A DNA stretch of 64,000 bases from the NCBI GenBank assembly GCA_014841595.1, contig JACYUE010000001.1, forward strand, positions 252,193 through 316,192, read 5' to 3'. Shown one piece after another: positions 47,495-54,899 of this stretch. Source of the DNA: Oxalobacteraceae sp. CFBP 8761. GTDB lineage: Bacteria; Pseudomonadota; Gammaproteobacteria; Burkholderiales; Burkholderiaceae_D. The stretch's first letter is position 1. Each line of letters starts with the position of its first letter. The notes below the pieces were generated by a model that ran no database searches, was not told the DNA's origin, and saw nothing but the letters and a program-made list of their open reading frames with translations. Both the position numbers and the translations under genes were made by a program.

Positions 47495-47707
47495 GCAGGG
47501 TAGGGAATGAACCCTGCAAGCCGGAGAGCCAGTCTCCATGCGGGTTTCAGCAGGGTATGCAGGGTTTGCGGGGTTTAGCGCACGTAGGCGCGAAACGTTT
47601 GTTGGTATTCCGATGTGTTTTTTTTGACACTCACATCTAAAACAGCCCTGCAACCCTACATACCCTGCCAAGAGTAAGTATCCATGCGGGTTCCAGACTT
47701 GCAGGGT
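47485..47707. repeat. Iteron-like cluster of GCAGGGT motifs
   Basis: Seven exact copies: plus at 47485, 47495, 47550, 47559 and 47701; minus at 47511 and 47662. Near-copies occur at 47568 and 47645. A second repeat, TCCATGCGGGTTYCAG, occurs at 47535 and 47681. Lies between the primase gene and the late genes; candidate replication origin or initiator-binding region. Confidence 0.75.
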
Positions 47708-47747
47708 TTGAATAACAGGCTGCAAAGCCGGAAAAAGGAGTGAAACG

Positions 47748-48497
47748 ATGCGAATGAATCTGCGAACCGACTTCCCGGCTGTTGCCGCACGGATCGAGGG
47801 GCTGGGCCGACGCGGTCCGATCGTGGCTGCCATTGCGCTGACCCGCACGGCCAAGGACGTCCAGGCCGCGATCAAGGCCGAGATGCGCTCAGTGTTCGAT
47901 CGTCCGACGCCATACGCGGTGAACGGCACGTTCCTCAAGCCTGCCACCAAGATCAGCCTCGAGGCGCGCGTCTGGGTCAAGGATGACCCATGGGGCAAGG
48001 GCACGCCGGCTGACCGCTTCCTCGGCCCACAAATCTTCGGCGGCAACCGTGGCCTCAAGGGCATGGAACGCCTGCTGCAGGCCAACGGCATGATGCCGCA
48101 GGGCTGGTTCGCCATGCCTGGCGACGGCGCCACGCTCGACGCGAACGGCAACGTGCGCCGCGCCCAGATCACCCAGATGCTGTCGCAGCTGAAGGTGCAG
48201 CGTGGAGCTGGCCACGAGTCGCGTGCATCAGGCAGCACACGGTCGAACCGCACCATCGCGCGTCAGGGCGTGACGTACTTCGTCCTGCCGAATGGTAACC
48301 GCGGCCTGCCACCAGGCGTGTACATCAAGCGCCGCTTTGCGCACGGCACGGCCATCAAGCCGATGTTCGTGTTCGTGCAGCAGGCGCAATACAAGACGCG
48401 CCTGCGCTTCCACGAGATCGGCCAGACCACCATCGATGCCAAGTTCGTCGGGCACTTTGATGCTGAATTTAATCGCCCGCGGCCGGACTCAACCTGA
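47748..48497 (+). CDS. Phage protein, possible minor tail/head (gpZ-like) component
   Basis: 249 residues; AAGGAG ~8 nt before ATG 47748. Basic N-terminus 'AARIEGLGRRGPIVAAIALT' and 'DVQAAIKAEMRSVFDRP' weakly resemble phage minor-tail Z-type proteins; C-terminus 'FVFVQQAQYKTRLRFHEIG'. The position, upstream of the terminase rather than with the tail genes, is unusual for gpZ, so the assignment is tentative. Confidence 0.6.
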   Translation: MRMNLRTDFPAVAARIEGLGRRGPIVAAIALTRTAKDVQAAIKAEMRSVFDRPTPYAVNGTFLKPATKISLEARVWVKDDPWGKGTPADRFLGPQIFGGNRGLKGMERLLQANGMMPQGWFAMPGDGATLDANGNVRRAQITQMLSQLKVQRGAGHESRASGSTRSNRTIARQGVTYFVLPNGNRGLPPGVYIKRRFAHGTAIKPMFVFVQQAQYKTRLRFHEIGQTTIDAKFVGHFDAEFNRPRPDST

Positions 48498-48518
48498 CAC
48501 CCCCCCGGGGGTTAGGTT
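48491..48518. other. GC-rich dyad upstream of terminase, candidate cos region
   Basis: AACCT..CCCCC/GGGGG..AGGTT dyad, 100 bp before the small terminase gene, where lambda-like phages carry cos. It overlaps the end of the preceding gene by a few bases. CCTGACAAC is repeated three times just downstream (48591-48640). Confidence 0.35.
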
Positions 48519-48616
48519 CTTCCTGGAGCAGGGCTAGCAAGGGTAATTCAGGCCACGTCATCGCACTAGCAGAACCCAAAAACATTTCCTGACAACTGAC
48601 CTGACAACGAAGAAAT

Positions 48617-49177
48617 ATGACGCAAAACCTGACAACCGTCGCCGAGTGGGCAAAGACCGTGGGCATCGCGCGCCAGTCCGCATACGACGCGGTGACCAGG
48701 TGCGGCATCCCGGTCACCGATGGTAAGGTCGACCCGGAGTACGCGACGCACCTCTACAAAAAACATACCCGCCCGCGCGCGAACGGCCAACGCCCTGACC
48801 CCCTGGCAAGTGGGGCGCAGCCCAGCACTCCGGCGGGTACGGGAGGCCCGGAGTCTGTAGCCAAGGTGCCGGGCTACGACACGAGCCGCGCACGCCGGGA
48901 GGCAGCGGAGGCAGCAGCCGCCGAGATCAAGCTGGCCGAGATGTCGGGCCAATTCCTGCTCAAGGACGATGTCGACTCGGCCGTGTTCGACGCGGCGCGC
49001 TCGCTGCGCGACGGGCTGCTGAACTGCGCCCGCCGCATCGCTGCCGACGTGGCGCCGTTGCGTACCGCCGAGGAGTGCGAGGAAGTGATCGAGCGCGAGC
49101 ACCGGATCCTGCTCGAGAGCATGGCGCACACGTTCAACGAGCGCCTGGACGTGCAGCTCGAGGAGCACGCGGGATGA
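48617..49177 (+). CDS. Terminase small subunit (Nu1/DUF1441-like)
   Basis: 186 residues. N-terminal winged-helix DNA-binding region 'VAEWAKTVGIARQSAYDAVT', a disordered middle (~50-90) and a helical C-terminus 'RREAAEAAAAEIKLAEMSGQ' and 'EEVIEREHRILLESMAHTFN' that binds the large subunit. Recognises phage DNA for packaging. Overlaps the large terminase start by ATGA. Confidence 0.85.
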   Translation: MTQNLTTVAEWAKTVGIARQSAYDAVTRCGIPVTDGKVDPEYATHLYKKHTRPRANGQRPDPLASGAQPSTPAGTGGPESVAKVPGYDTSRARREAAEAAAAEIKLAEMSGQFLLKDDVDSAVFDAARSLRDGLLNCARRIAADVAPLRTAEECEEVIEREHRILLESMAHTFNERLDVQLEEHAG

Positions 49178-51171
49178 TCGGGCTGACCGCAGCTGCGACC
49201 ATCCTGCGCCCGGCAATCGCGCGCGGGCTGCAGCCCGATCCGAACATGACGGTCGACGAATGGTCGGACCTGCACATGGTGATCCCGAAAGAGTCGGGCG
49301 CCAACGAGGCTGGCAAGTACCGGACCGACCGCACGCCGCACGCGCGCGAGGTGATGCGCGCGCTGTCCGACAAACACTGGTGCAAGACCGTCGCCCTAAT
49401 GGGTGCATCGCAGATGCTTAAGACGCAGGTGGGCCTGAACTGGTTCTGCTCGACGGTGCACCAGTCTCCGGCCAACTTCCTGTGGATCCTGCCAACCGGC
49501 AAGCTGGCCAAGCGTACCAGCGCGCGCGTGAGCAAGACCATCGCCGCGGTGCCCGAGGTGCGCGATCGCGTCGCTGCGCCGCGTTCGCGCGATTCGGTCA
49601 ACACGCTCGACACCAAGGAATATATTGGCGGTTCGCTGCACATCGTCACCGCCGGCGCGGCCGCCAACCTGTCCGAGATCCCGGCGCGCCGCGTGCTGTT
49701 CGATGAGGTCGACCGCGCCAACACCAACGTGAACGGCGAGGGTGACCCGGTGCAGTTGGCGAAGGCGCGCCAGACGTCGTTCGAGCGCAATCGCAAAAGC
49801 TACTTCCCCAGCTCGCCGACCATCACCGGCCAGTCGATCATCGAGAACCTTTACCTGCAGGGTACGCGCCAAGAAGCGCTGGCCGACTGCGTGCACTGCG
49901 GCCATGAGCAGCCGCTGGTGTTCGAGCGTCTGGATGAGGACGACGCCGGCCAGGCGATCTACCCATGCAGCGCGTGTGGCGCCGTCATGTATGAGACTGA
50001 CAAGAACCGCATGTTCGCGCGCGGCGCGTGGTCGGCTGGCGTGCCTGGTGATGGCGAGACGGTCAGCTTTACGATCAGCGCGATGTTCGCACCGTACGGG
50101 TGGCTCACCTGGATTGCCCTACTGCGCGAGTACCGTGCAGCCCGGGCCAAGCTGGACGAGGGCAGCGAAGAGCTGATGATCGTGTTCTACAACACGCGCC
50201 TGGCGCGGTGCTGGGAGCGCAAAAAGGAACAGACCAAGGCCACAGAACTCAAGGCCCGGGCCGGCGGCTATAAGCTGGGCACGGTGCCGATGAAGGGCCT
50301 GATCCTGACCGCCGCTGTCGACACGCAGCCTGACCGCCTCGAGCTCAAGGTCGTGGCCTGGGGCGAGGGCATGGAAGATTGGATCGTCGACTACCAGGTG
50401 GTGTCGGGATCGCCAACAGAGCAGGCGACGTGGGACGCGCTCGATACGTTGTTGCTGGGCCGGTACCAGCACGCCGGTGGACGCATGCTCGGCATCGCCG
50501 CCACGTTCGTTGACTCAGGCGGTGCCAATACGCATGACGTCTACAACTTCACACGTACGCGCCAGCACCGCCATATCTACGCGATCAAGGGGCATTCGAC
50601 CTACAACAAGCCGATCCTCTCTGCCAAGCCAACGCTGGTAGACGTGAACTGGATGGGCAAGGTCATGCCGCACGGCGCAAAGCTGTGGCTTATCGGTACC
50701 GACACGGCCAAGGATTATCTCGCCGGCCGCTACAAGGTGGTCGAAGGCCCGGGCGCCACCCACTTCCCGGAGGGCCTGCCGGACGACTACTACGACCAGC
50801 TCACTGCCGAGTACAGCATCACTGTCTACAAGCGCGGCCGCAAAGTCACCGTGTGGGAAAAGAAGAAGAGCGCCCGCAACGAGGCTGGCGACTTGATGGT
50901 CTACAACTTGGCCGCGGCGCAGTACCTCGGCCTGCACAAGAAGACTCCCCACCAGTGGCAGCTGGTGCGCGAGAAGGTCAACCCTGCCACGTCCGACCTG
51001 TTCCACGATGCCGACCCGGTCGACCAGCCAGTCCCGGATGGGGATCAGCCCGCTACTGCAATCACGCCACTACCAACTACAACAGCGCAACCAGCACACG
51101 AACCATGGAAACCGAAACCGCCATCGACCCCATCATCCCACCTGCGCCGGCCAGTCGGGAGGCAGTGGTGA
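49174..51171 (+). CDS. Terminase large subunit (lambda gpA family)
   Basis: 665 residues from ATG 49174. GpA-type ATPase-nuclease: 'VALMGASQMLKTQVGLNWF' (Walker-A-like), 'PARRVLFDEVDRANTNVNGE' (Walker B), a zinc-like CxxC pair (VHCGHEQ, PCSACGA) and the nuclease half with 'LILTAAVDTQPDRLELKVVA' and 'MLGIAATFVDSGGANTHDVY'. Packages DNA into proheads and cuts at cos. The C-terminal ~35 residues are low-complexity Pro/Thr-rich and are overlapped by the Mor-like gene in another frame. Confidence 0.93.
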   Translation: MIGLTAAATILRPAIARGLQPDPNMTVDEWSDLHMVIPKESGANEAGKYRTDRTPHAREVMRALSDKHWCKTVALMGASQMLKTQVGLNWFCSTVHQSPANFLWILPTGKLAKRTSARVSKTIAAVPEVRDRVAAPRSRDSVNTLDTKEYIGGSLHIVTAGAAANLSEIPARRVLFDEVDRANTNVNGEGDPVQLAKARQTSFERNRKSYFPSSPTITGQSIIENLYLQGTRQEALADCVHCGHEQPLVFERLDEDDAGQAIYPCSACGAVMYETDKNRMFARGAWSAGVPGDGETVSFTISAMFAPYGWLTWIALLREYRAARAKLDEGSEELMIVFYNTRLARCWERKKEQTKATELKARAGGYKLGTVPMKGLILTAAVDTQPDRLELKVVAWGEGMEDWIVDYQVVSGSPTEQATWDALDTLLLGRYQHAGGRMLGIAATFVDSGGANTHDVYNFTRTRQHRHIYAIKGHSTYNKPILSAKPTLVDVNWMGKVMPHGAKLWLIGTDTAKDYLAGRYKVVEGPGATHFPEGLPDDYYDQLTAEYSITVYKRGRKVTVWEKKKSARNEAGDLMVYNLAAAQYLGLHKKTPHQWQLVREKVNPATSDLFHDADPVDQPVPDGDQPATAITPLPTTTAQPAHEPWKPKPPSTPSSHLRRPVGRQW

Positions 51172-51461
51172 CCGCCGCACTACTCGACAACGTTGACCTG
51201 ATCGACAAGATCTTCGAGTTCATTCAAATCGAGTTTCCCGAAATGCGTGACAAAGCCTTCGCGCTCAAGGAGCTGGCGCGCCGCGAGTTCGCCGGTATCG
51301 AGACGTACATCCCACGGCGATCCCAGGCCGAGCGCGATCGAATCGTGGCTGAAGTCATGGTGTTGTTCAATGGACGCAATGCCACAGAGGTTGGCCGTCG
51401 GCTCAACATCAGTAGGGCATCGGTCTACCGCATCATCAAGACGCCCGGCTCGAGAAAGTAA
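51105..51461 (+). CDS. Mor/C-family transcriptional activator-like protein
   Basis: 118 residues from ATG 51105, overlapping terminase by 67 nt. Mor signature: FAGIETYIPRR then 'IVAEVMVLFNGRNATEVGRR' and LNISRASVYRIIKTPG (C-terminal HTH). In Mu, Mor activates the middle and C the late promoters; here the gene is inside the packaging module of a lambda-like phage, so it may activate downstream late or cargo promoters. N-terminal dimerisation helices are present ('DLIDKIFEFIQIEFPEMRDK'). Confidence 0.8.
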   Translation: METETAIDPIIPPAPASREAVVTAALLDNVDLIDKIFEFIQIEFPEMRDKAFALKELARREFAGIETYIPRRSQAERDRIVAEVMVLFNGRNATEVGRRLNISRASVYRIIKTPGSRK

Positions 51462-51511
51462 CGTGGCTTTGCTGCTACGTTTAAATATACCCTCGGCACA
51501 TTGGCAATATT

Positions 51512-51541
51512 GTTGTCAACGAGTTACTATAATTCGACAAC
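51512..51541 (+). promoter_or_regulatory. Promoter-like TATAAT within a GTTGTC/GACAAC dyad
   Basis: Inverted repeat GTTGTC (51512-51517) and GACAAC (51536-51541) encloses a perfect -10 TATAAT (51528-51533). No good -35 at 17 bp, as expected for an activator-dependent (for example Mor-like) promoter. Drives the small gene at 51602. Confidence 0.55.
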
Positions 51542-51601
51542 GTGGAGCATATCGTTGAAGGCCAAAAAGCAAAGTTGAAATCCAAATCGAATCGAGAGAC
51601 C

Positions 51602-51874
51602 ATGAATTTATTGAAAGCGACAGACGCAGCCGCACTGGCCGCATTTGCTAATGCATATAACTATCCCCACATTGCGCAATGCCTAGAGAAGGTCCAAGAA
51701 GCTGCGTCGAAGGGGAAGAGCGAGTATATCCAGGATGCACCAGGAGCACTTGTTAATATTCCACTTCTTACCGCAGGCTTAACATCGCTCGGCTATACCG
51801 TAACCAACCTCAATGGAACGGCAACGCCGGACGGAGGAGACTACGTCGGCGACGCCTACAAAGTAAGCTGGTAA
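51602..51874 (+). CDS. Small hypothetical protein, moron-like cargo
   Basis: 90 residues from ATG 51602 (GAGAGA upstream): 'MNLLKATDAAALAAFANAYN' and a C-terminal 'GYTVTNLNGTATPDGGDYVG'. Lower GC than the neighbouring late genes. It has its own promoter-like site upstream and a strong hairpin 38 bp downstream: a promoter-gene-terminator unit as seen in phage morons. Function unknown. Confidence 0.6.
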   Translation: MNLLKATDAAALAAFANAYNYPHIAQCLEKVQEAASKGKSEYIQDAPGALVNIPLLTAGLTSLGYTVTNLNGTATPDGGDYVGDAYKVSW

Positions 51875-51911
51875 GCGGAGGAAATACACGGGTTTTTGTA
51901 AGTGGAAATTA

Positions 51912-51937
51912 GTCTCAGTTTTCCGAGAATTGAGACA
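51912..51937. terminator. Hairpin, copy 1 of an identical 26-bp repeat
   Basis: Near-perfect stem (GTCTCA..TGAGAC plus inner TTTTC/GAGAA pairing, 3-nt loop). Identical in all 26 bases to 56814-56839. No T-run follows. Sits between the moron-like gene and gpW. Confidence 0.6.
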
Positions 51938-51960
51938 GCCTTATCGCTACCGTGGGCGGT

Positions 51961-52173
51961 ATGGCTATCTCCCAAGCAGACATTGACGCACTCGACGCCG
52001 CGATTGTATCCGGCGCACTCTCGGTCGAATTCGACGGACGGCGTATCACCTACCAGAACACGGCACAGCTGATCGCTGCCCGGGCGCACGCGGTGCAGGT
52101 CATCAGCGGTAACGCCCAGCGCACCGTTCCTTACATCTTCGGCTTCCGCTTCACCACGAGTCGGGGCGACTGA
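51961..52173 (+). CDS. gpW-like head-tail joining protein
   Basis: 70 residues from ATG 51961: 'ISQADIDALDAAIVSGALSV' then EFDGRRITYQNTAQLIAAR, matching the gpW fold and length in lambda-like phages, where it joins the portal to the tail. Directly upstream of the portal gene with an overlapping TGATG. SD is weak. Confidence 0.8.
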   Translation: MAISQADIDALDAAIVSGALSVEFDGRRITYQNTAQLIAARAHAVQVISGNAQRTVPYIFGFRFTTSRGD

Positions 52174-53648
52174 TGGCCAACATCATCGATCGCGTCATCG
52201 GCTTCGTTAGCCCGCAAGCAGGGATCGCGCGCCACTTCGCGCGTCGCCAGTTGCAGCGTGCGTACGAAGCGGCCAGCCGGCGCGACACGTGGCGCCCCCG
52301 CCGCGCTGGCGCCAGCGCGAACGCTGATCACCAGGCAGATGCCAAGGCGCTGCGCTCCAAGGCGCGCGCCCTAGTGCAGAACGTCCCGTACATCTGGGCC
52401 GGCATGGATGGCCTGGCGGTGGCGACGGTCGGCGCGGGCATCATCCCGCGCGCCACCGGCAAGGACAAGGACAAGATCAACGAGCTGCTCACTGCCTGGT
52501 TCAAGGTATGCGATGCCGATGGTCGCTTCGACTTCTTCGGATTCGTGAAAGCCGCCTATATGGCGATGGAGCAGGATGGCGAAGTCCTGGTGCGCAAGCG
52601 CACCCGCAGCGCCAGTTCGGGTATGGCGGTGCCACTCCAGTTGCAGCTGCTCGAAATTGACTGGCTCGACAGCGCACGCTCGGGCACGCTAAACGGCAAC
52701 TCAATTGTCAACGGCATCGAGTACGACGTGCTCGGTGCGGTCGCCGCTTACTACCTGTGGGACCAGCACCCAGGGGATGTCGCCGCAGTGCGCGGTCGGT
52801 CGCAAAGCCAGCGCGTGTCAGCGAACCAGATCATCCACCTGTACAACCCGGGCCGCCCAGGGCAGGGCCGTGGCTTTACGCGGCTGGCGCCAGTGATCGC
52901 GCGCGTGCGCGACCTGCAGCTGTATGAGGACGCGGAGATGTCGCGCAAGAATCTGGAAGCCCGCCTGTCGGTGCTGGCCAGTGGCGACATCAGCGGCGCG
53001 GAGAACCCGGCCAGCATGGGCAACGCAGGCGACGGCCAGCCCAGCGGTCACCACGACCTGGGCGAGCTGGGGGGCGGGAGCATCGTCGGCATGCCGCCGG
53101 GGATGAACTTCACGGTCATCGAACCGAAGGCGGCACCGGGCTACGTCGAGTACGTCAAGTTCCAGCTTCACCTGATCGCGGCGGGTATCGGCGTGCCATA
53201 CCACCTGCTGACCGGAGACATGAGCTCGGTGAACTTCAGCAGCGCCCGCGTGCGGCTGCTGGACTTCCGGCGCTCGGTGACGCAGATGCAGTGGCTGACC
53301 CTGATCCCGAAGCTGCTAGTGCCCATCCATGATGCATTCATCGAGCACGCTTACCTGGCTGGCCAGATCAAGTCGCGTGACAAGGCTGTGGATTTCAGCC
53401 CGCCGAAGTGGGACTACGTGAACCCACAGCAGGATGTGCAGGCCGACCTGGCCGAGATCAGCGGTGGCCTGTCCAGCTTCAGCGAGAAGCTGCGGCAGCG
53501 GGGTTACGACCCGGAGGTGGTGTACACCGAACTCGCGAAAGATATCGCCAGGCTCAAAGAGCTGGGGATTCTCGACACGATGCTGTTTATGCAGCGCGGG
53601 AACATGCCGACGCCGCCGGCTGGTACGGATCCGAACGCAGCAGCGTAG
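52173..53648 (+). CDS. Portal protein (lambda family)
   Basis: 491 residues. 'VPYIWAGMDGLAVATVGAGI', 'EQDGEVLVRKRTR', 'LQLLEIDWLDSARS', 'IHLYNPGRPGQGRGFTRLAP' and 'MSSVNFSSARVRLLDFRRSV' are all typical of lambda gpB-type portals, the dodecameric DNA entry pore. Length is normal. Coupled to gpW. Confidence 0.93.
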   Translation: MANIIDRVIGFVSPQAGIARHFARRQLQRAYEAASRRDTWRPRRAGASANADHQADAKALRSKARALVQNVPYIWAGMDGLAVATVGAGIIPRATGKDKDKINELLTAWFKVCDADGRFDFFGFVKAAYMAMEQDGEVLVRKRTRSASSGMAVPLQLQLLEIDWLDSARSGTLNGNSIVNGIEYDVLGAVAAYYLWDQHPGDVAAVRGRSQSQRVSANQIIHLYNPGRPGQGRGFTRLAPVIARVRDLQLYEDAEMSRKNLEARLSVLASGDISGAENPASMGNAGDGQPSGHHDLGELGGGSIVGMPPGMNFTVIEPKAAPGYVEYVKFQLHLIAAGIGVPYHLLTGDMSSVNFSSARVRLLDFRRSVTQMQWLTLIPKLLVPIHDAFIEHAYLAGQIKSRDKAVDFSPPKWDYVNPQQDVQADLAEISGGLSSFSEKLRQRGYDPEVVYTELAKDIARLKELGILDTMLFMQRGNMPTPPAGTDPNAAA

Positions 53649-53687
53649 GCCATCGATATTTTTACAACAGACTTTCAAGGACAGATA

Positions 53688-54104
53688 ATGCCAACCTTAC
53701 AAAAGATCCCCGACTTCGCCGAGCAGGTGCTGCGCGGCGTGCACAACTTCGGGGTCCATACGCTCAAGGCGGCGCTGACGAACACCGTGCCGGCCGCGTC
53801 TGCCGCCTTGCTGGCCGACCTCACGCAGATCAGCGGTGGCGCCTATCCGGCAGGCGGCTTCCAGCTGGACTCAGTCGTGCTGGCCGAAACCGCCGGCCTG
53901 GCCAAGGTGACGATCGCCGACGAAGTGATCACTGCATCCGGCAGCGCGATCGGGCCATTCCGCTACGCGGTGGTCTACAACGACACGGCCACTAGCAAGC
54001 CGTTGATCGGCTACATCGACTATGGCTCGACGATCACCCTGGCCGATGGTGAAACACTGACGCTCGACTTCGACGCGAGCGCTGGTGTACTGACGCTGAC
54101 CTGA
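53688..54104 (+). CDS. Hypothetical phage structural protein
   Basis: 138 residues, beta-rich: 'VLAETAGLAKVTIADEVITA', 'FRYAVVYNDTATSKPLIGYI' and TLDFDASAGVLTLT. Resembles virion decoration or baseplate-like small proteins encoded near portals. Preceded by AAGGACAGATA as SD. No firm family. Confidence 0.6.
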   Translation: MPTLQKIPDFAEQVLRGVHNFGVHTLKAALTNTVPAASAALLADLTQISGGAYPAGGFQLDSVVLAETAGLAKVTIADEVITASGSAIGPFRYAVVYNDTATSKPLIGYIDYGSTITLADGETLTLDFDASAGVLTLT

Positions 54105-54106
54105 TC

Positions 54107-54529
54107 ATGACGCCAGAACAACAAGCAGCGCTCCGCCAGGCGGCGCGCTCGAACCCGGCCTGTGCCAACGCGCTAGTCGCACGCGACTGCGACGCGATCG
54201 CTGCGCTGCTGTCGCCCGGGCGCATGCGTGCCAACGGGCGCGAGATCGGGTACGGCGTGATCTTGGAAACCATCGGCATCGACGCTGGTAACCAGCTGAT
54301 CGATTTCATCCAGGCGCAGCCGGCGTTGCGTCATGTGGTGCAACTGCTGGCCAATGGCTGGCTCAGCATCGGCTCGCCGCTGGCCCAGGGCGCGCTCCGC
54401 TCGTTCGGGCCTGAGGCGATCTCGCCGGCTGACGCTGAGGCGTTGTGCGCGCTTGGCCTTGAGCCTGACCCATACACCGCGCAGCAAGTGGCCGAGGCCT
54501 TGTTCCACCCAGACGGAAGTGAGAAATAA
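54107..54529 (+). CDS. Hypothetical phage protein
   Basis: 140 residues, helical: 'TPEQQAALRQAARSNPACAN' and 'QVAEALFHPDGSEK' at the ends. Contains GREIGYGVILETIGIDAG, often seen in small phage head-region proteins. Starts 2 nt after the previous stop; next gene follows without gap. Confidence 0.55.
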   Translation: MTPEQQAALRQAARSNPACANALVARDCDAIAALLSPGRMRANGREIGYGVILETIGIDAGNQLIDFIQAQPALRHVVQLLANGWLSIGSPLAQGALRSFGPEAISPADAEALCALGLEPDPYTAQQVAEALFHPDGSEK

Positions 54530-54898
54530 ATGCCAACAGCAAAGCAGGCCGTAACTATTCTGGCACCGACTGAGGTGCCGGCCGGACGCACCGTTGCGAA
54601 CCCAGTGTGGGGGCCGGCTGTCGACGTTACCGGCTTCATGGGCGGCGAGTGGGGCTACATCGTCAAGAACGGCACATCGGGCCCACCGGTGGGCTGCACC
54701 ATCGTGCTGCAGACATCACCTGACGGCGTCAACGACTGGACCGATTACTACACCATCACCGGTGACACCCAAGCCAATGGCGGCATTGCTCGCTCCGTCA
54801 CCATGTCCCATGGCGTCATGTGGGCGCGCGTGGGCGGCTACGGCAACACGACCAACGCAGTGACGATCTCGTCGAAGCTTCAAGCCCGGGTGAGCTGA
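54530..54898 (+). CDS. Hypothetical phage structural protein
   Basis: 122 residues, beta-sandwich-like: 'VWGPAVDVTGFMGGEWGYIV', 'CTIVLQTSPDGVNDWTDYYT' and 'HGVMWARVGGYGNTTNAVTI'. The pattern resembles small Ig/jelly-roll virion proteins. Starts directly at the previous stop. Family not recognised. Confidence 0.55.
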   Translation: MPTAKQAVTILAPTEVPAGRTVANPVWGPAVDVTGFMGGEWGYIVKNGTSGPPVGCTIVLQTSPDGVNDWTDYYTITGDTQANGGIARSVTMSHGVMWARVGGYGNTTNAVTISSKLQARVS

Positions 54899-54899
54899 T

